From Polynucleobacter wuianus (lineage in GTDB: Bacteria > Pseudomonadota > Gammaproteobacteria > Burkholderiales > Burkholderiaceae), in the NCBI RefSeq assembly GCF_001659725.1, contig NZ_CP015922.1, positions 1,922,001-1,986,000 of the forward strand: DNA of 64,000 nucleotides, in the 5' to 3' direction. A program made the position numbers and the translations under genes. A model generated the notes under the pieces. It saw nothing but the letters and a program-made list of their open reading frames with translations, had not been told where the DNA came from and ran no database searches. The number at the start of each line of letters is the position of its first letter. Position 1 is the first letter of the stretch. Below, one piece after another: positions 60,972-64,000 of this stretch.

Positions 60972-61904
60972 ATGAATAAATTACGCAAACCATCTAAGAC
61001 AAAGAAAAGTAAATTCAAATTTATTGATTTATTCGCAGGGATTGGCGGCTTTCACCTCGCCTTTCACAATGAAGGCGGCGAATGTGTCTTTGCGTCTGAA
61101 AAAGATGTGTTCGCCAGAAAGACTTATAAAGAAAACTTTAAGTCCCTATCGCCAAATTTGTTTAGTGATGATATGTTTGATAACCCTTTGTTTAATGATG
61201 ACATAACAAATATTGATCCAAACGAGATACCTGATCACGACATTCTTTGTGCGGGTTTTCCATGTCAGCCATTTTCACAAGCTGGACATAAAAAAGGCTT
61301 TAATGAAGAGCGTGAGTCTCGAGGCAATATGTTTTTTCATATTAGAGACATATTACAAACCAAGCGTCCCAAAGCATTCTTTTTAGAAAATGTTAGACAC
61401 TTACAAAATCACGATACTGGAAGAACCTTTGATGTAATAAAACAAATTCTTCAGGTTGAACTTGAATATGACATTTACTACAAGATAGTTAAAGCATCAG
61501 ACTATGGACTGCCACAGCACAGACCGAGAATTTTTATTATAGGCTTTCGTAAAGAAGATCAATATAGGGAACCATTCCAATTTCCAGATAAAAAAGAATT
61601 GAAATTTAATATGTCTGATGTTTGGGGCGGCGAATGTTCTCGCGAAATAGGATTTACATTGCGTGTTGGTGGCAAAGGGTCAGGTATAGACGATAGAAGA
61701 AATTGGGATGCTTACTTAGTAGATGGTGAAATAAGAAGACTCGGTATTGAGCAGGGGAAGAAAATGATGGGATACCCTGATGACTTTAAGTTTCCTGTAG
61801 CTAAAGGACAGGCAATGAAACAGCTTGGTAATAGCGTTGCTGTAGATGCTATACAGGAGGTTGCTAAGTCAATTATCAAATATATTAAAAGTTCTAAAAA
61901 TTAG
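60972..61904 (+). CDS. C5-cytosine DNA methyltransferase, HpaII-like
   Basis: A 310-residue type II methyltransferase. Motif I FIDLFAGIGGFHLAFH, the catalytic Cys in GFPCQPFSQAGH, motif VI FFLENVRHL, motif VIII LPQHRPRIFIIGF and the C-terminal QLGNSVAV are in normal order. The target domain, GFTLRVGGKGSGIDDRRNWD, resembles that of M.HpaII-like enzymes, so the expected target is CCGG; this is recalled and should be checked. A restriction endonuclease gene follows 23 bases later, so it protects host DNA in a restriction-modification pair. Confidence 0.92.
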   Translation: MNKLRKPSKTKKSKFKFIDLFAGIGGFHLAFHNEGGECVFASEKDVFARKTYKENFKSLSPNLFSDDMFDNPLFNDDITNIDPNEIPDHDILCAGFPCQPFSQAGHKKGFNEERESRGNMFFHIRDILQTKRPKAFFLENVRHLQNHDTGRTFDVIKQILQVELEYDIYYKIVKASDYGLPQHRPRIFIIGFRKEDQYREPFQFPDKKELKFNMSDVWGGECSREIGFTLRVGGKGSGIDDRRNWDAYLVDGEIRRLGIEQGKKMMGYPDDFKFPVAKGQAMKQLGNSVAVDAIQEVAKSIIKYIKSSKN

Positions 61905-61927
61905 CGGCTTGATGTATCCTGCTCTTA

Positions 61928-62980
61928 ATGAGCAGAATACAAAATTTAACAATGAATCGTGGCGAATGGAGTGAAGCGTATGCGCTTCTTTCTCTTATTG
62001 CTAATGCTGATTTTGTTTTGTCGGATAAATCCTTAGCAGACGAAAATTCAACACAATTTAAAGTTAAATCCATTCTTATTCCCTCCAATACTCCCAATAA
62101 GTTTGTCAGTCTCGTTGTTCAAGACCAATCCGTTATTGCCAACTATGATGGGCAACAGAGTTCGACTCCTTTAACTGACATTGAAAGTGTTGCTAAAGCT
62201 CTTTTTCAAAAAATCTCATCCTCTTCTTCTACAACCTTCAGCTTTAATGAACTTGATACTTTATGGACTAAATTTTTTAATCCACAAATAAAGGCTACAA
62301 GATCAGAAAAGAGTGATATTAAATTAGAGATTCTTGATACAAGCACACAACTTAAATCAATTAAAGGCTTTAGTATCAAAAGCAATTTGGGCGGGGCAAC
62401 TTCTTTACTAAACGCTTCACAATCTACAAATTTCTTATACGAAGCGCCACACAAGATAAGCGTCCCAAACATCACCCCAAAAAAGTTAGGTAAATTTGTT
62501 AAGCCATTGCCATTGAAATATCTTGGCTCTGTTAATGAGACATACAAATTGAATCTAAATAAAGTAGATCAAAACTTAGAAAGTCTTATTAGTCACTTAT
62601 TAGTTGAATACTATGGGGCAAGCAACAGAGAAAAATTTGTAAAAGATTTATTAGCTATTGTTGCCAATAAGAATCCGCTTAGTCTTTCTAACACAAGTGA
62701 TTACAAGATAATCATGTCTAAGTTTTTAAGAGCTACAGCATTTGGTATGGTCCCAAGAGACTTATGGGATGGTGCTTTATCAGCAAGTGGTGGAATGATT
62801 ATTGTTAAGGCTGACGGAAAATTAGCCAGCTTCTATTTAGATGATTCTCATTCTAACGCTAACCTTGATAACTATTTGCTTGAACATAGTTTTTTTGACA
62901 CGGCAAGCACAACAAGACATGACTTTGGTAAAGTTTTCGATGATAAGTTCTTCAAATTTAATTTGCTGATAAGGCTTTAA
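61928..62980 (+). CDS. HpaII-family type II restriction endonuclease
   Basis: A 350-residue protein that resembles HpaII-type endonucleases: NRGEWSEAYALLSLIA at the N-terminus and the central KSIKGFSIKSNLGGAT followed by LLNASQSTNF. Length agrees with HpaII (about 358). In HpaII this region contributes to the PD-(D/E)XK-like nuclease. It sits directly behind the methyltransferase, as in most type II cassettes. The expected product is cleavage at CCGG. ATG 61928 is used; ATG 61952 is an alternative. Its stop abuts the convergent integrase stop in a small palindrome (62973-62987). Confidence 0.85.
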   Translation: MSRIQNLTMNRGEWSEAYALLSLIANADFVLSDKSLADENSTQFKVKSILIPSNTPNKFVSLVVQDQSVIANYDGQQSSTPLTDIESVAKALFQKISSSSSTTFSFNELDTLWTKFFNPQIKATRSEKSDIKLEILDTSTQLKSIKGFSIKSNLGGATSLLNASQSTNFLYEAPHKISVPNITPKKLGKFVKPLPLKYLGSVNETYKLNLNKVDQNLESLISHLLVEYYGASNREKFVKDLLAIVANKNPLSLSNTSDYKIIMSKFLRATAFGMVPRDLWDGALSASGGMIIVKADGKLASFYLDDSHSNANLDNYLLEHSFFDTASTTRHDFGKVFDDKFFKFNLLIRL

Positions 62981-64000
62981 CTAAGCCAATTTCTCGGCGC
63001 TCATCATTGCGGTTAGCTTGCTATAGTGGCGCTCTATCATCACAACGCTTGTCCCCATCTGCTTCGCTAATGTGTGTATATCAATCCCATCAGCCAGCGC
63101 CAAAGTAGCGTAGGTATGTCGCAGGCTGTATAGCGTTCTATTTTGCCCACCAGCATCTTTCATCAGCCCACTCTTTTTCATTAAGTTTCTAAAGATGTTT
63201 TCCATCAGATGTGGCATTTCGCCAGACTGAAGCGTAAAGACTCTTCTGTCCAGTTTTGCTTGGATTAGCTCGTTTAAGTCCATAAAGGGCAACTTGTGCC
63301 ACCGCATTAACTCCTCCAAAACCTCTAAAACAGCGTTTTTAGCGATTAAATACCTTGCGCCTGTCTTGCCACTTACCCATATACGCAAATACCTCTTAGA
63401 GCCTATAAAGTGCCACTGTAAGTGTTTCCATCGCAAAGGCATTGACTCAGTGCTGTGTCTTACGCCCGTATTAACCAAAAACTTTACATAAGCACAACAG
63501 AGGTAGCGTATTTCTGTAGATTGTTTATGCCACACATCTATCTGCCACTTAGGCATATAGGCATACATCTGCTCCAACTCCTCTACCGTAAAAGCTGGGC
63601 GTGATTTGCCACGCTCCCCCGTAATATCTAACGGCACAATCATTTTGTTAAGTGGAATATAGCCTCTCGCCTTTGCCAGCGTCATCACTCTGTTGTAAGC
63701 CATTGCGTGATGCTTCTTTGTCATCTGCTTGGCATTCTTACCCATCTCCGCCAATCTCCAAGCCTCAAAGTCAGCTACTTCCTCGTCATCAATCTTTGCG
63801 ACATCAAAGTTGCCAAAAAATGGGATTAAATACTTTTCTAAAATGAACAAATAGTCTTTGTATTTGCGCTCAGTGCGTGGCGTTGTTGCCGTCCTCGCCA
63901 TTCTGGTAATTTCTTCTCTTGCTAACTGCTTGAAACTTCTTGTAGAAGTAGCCAATCCAGCCTCTGTTCTAATTTTGACTGTCTCGTAGATGGAGATAGC
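62981..64000 (-). CDS. Tyrosine recombinase / phage integrase (5' end outside window)
   Basis: At least 339 residues; the frame is open through the last base of the window (AISIYETVKIRTEAG before the listed TTG), so the true start lies beyond 64,000 and the gene is partial. The catalytic domain has Arg in VNTGVRHSTESM, SLRHTYATLALADG, GTSVVMIERHYSKLT with the nucleophile Tyr; the first His of the HxxR box is Ser and the GH pair is replaced by GT, as in several phage-type integrases. It stands at the edge of the island beside the restriction-modification genes and may mark the island's second end or a nested element. Confidence 0.85.
   Translation of the reverse strand, partial: AISIYETVKIRTEAGLATSTRSFKQLAREEITRMARTATTPRTERKYKDYLFILEKYLIPFFGNFDVAKIDDEEVADFEAWRLAEMGKNAKQMTKKHHAMAYNRVMTLAKARGYIPLNKMIVPLDITGERGKSRPAFTVEELEQMYAYMPKWQIDVWHKQSTEIRYLCCAYVKFLVNTGVRHSTESMPLRWKHLQWHFIGSKRYLRIWVSGKTGARYLIAKNAVLEVLEELMRWHKLPFMDLNELIQAKLDRRVFTLQSGEMPHLMENIFRNLMKKSGLMKDAGGQNRTLYSLRHTYATLALADGIDIHTLAKQMGTSVVMIERHYSKLTAMMSAEKLA

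Overview
The window looks like a freshwater betaproteobacterium of the Burkholderiales, most likely Polynucleobacter or a close relative. This is inferred from gene content, gene order and protein style (compact glcDEF-yggS-proC run, queA-tgt-yajC-secD-secF, purK-purE-purC-fba-pyk-pgk, recA-recX, sucCD); no database comparison was possible.

Positions 1 to about 53,200 are ordinary chromosome, densely packed and mostly housekeeping. In order: the end of tldD, aroG, a cobalamin adenosyltransferase, a glycolate oxidase operon (glcD, glcE, glcF) that runs with overlapping ends into yggS and proC, then ubiA and recG, tRNA queuosine genes and the Sec accessory subunits, waaA, purB, a glutathione S-transferase, mnmA, a three-gene proton-translocating transhydrogenase, a decayed Bug-type binding protein beside an OFA-family transporter, groESL under a CIRCE operator, a three-gene signalling operon (degenerate EAL protein, BvgA-like regulator, BvgS-like hybrid kinase), dacB, a Sua5-type protein, the purine/glycolysis block, ilvE, waaF, a BepA-like protease, moaC, a type IV pilin, a TerC protein, sucCD, recX-recA with a LexA box, and a DUF2878-like membrane protein. 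A tRNA-Met gene (CAT anticodon) with its own promoter and terminator closes this part.

From about 53,210 to the end lies an accessory island that is more AT-rich and made of small or unfamiliar genes. It holds three tyrosine recombinases (one complete, one catalytic domain only, one running off the window end), a small secreted heptapeptide-repeat protein with a one-base frameshift, tiny proteins downstream of the first integrase, a DUF6641-like protein, a 700-base stretch without genes that is crowded with hairpins and looks like a large structured RNA, an operon with a clamp-loader-like AAA+ ATPase, a protein with an AT-hook-like tail, and a type II restriction-modification pair resembling HpaII (expected target CCGG).

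The most unusual signals are in the island. A palindrome of the form AGCGT-N11-ACGCT, with an AT-rich centre, appears four times in or at the edges of intergenic DNA. One copy lies just upstream of a TATAAT box in front of the methyltransferase. The hairpin-rich region contains at least eight candidate stems and one possible 7-bp loop-to-downstream pairing. Together these suggest a mobile element with its own regulatory circuit and a candidate noncoding RNA; both are inferences that need comparative data.
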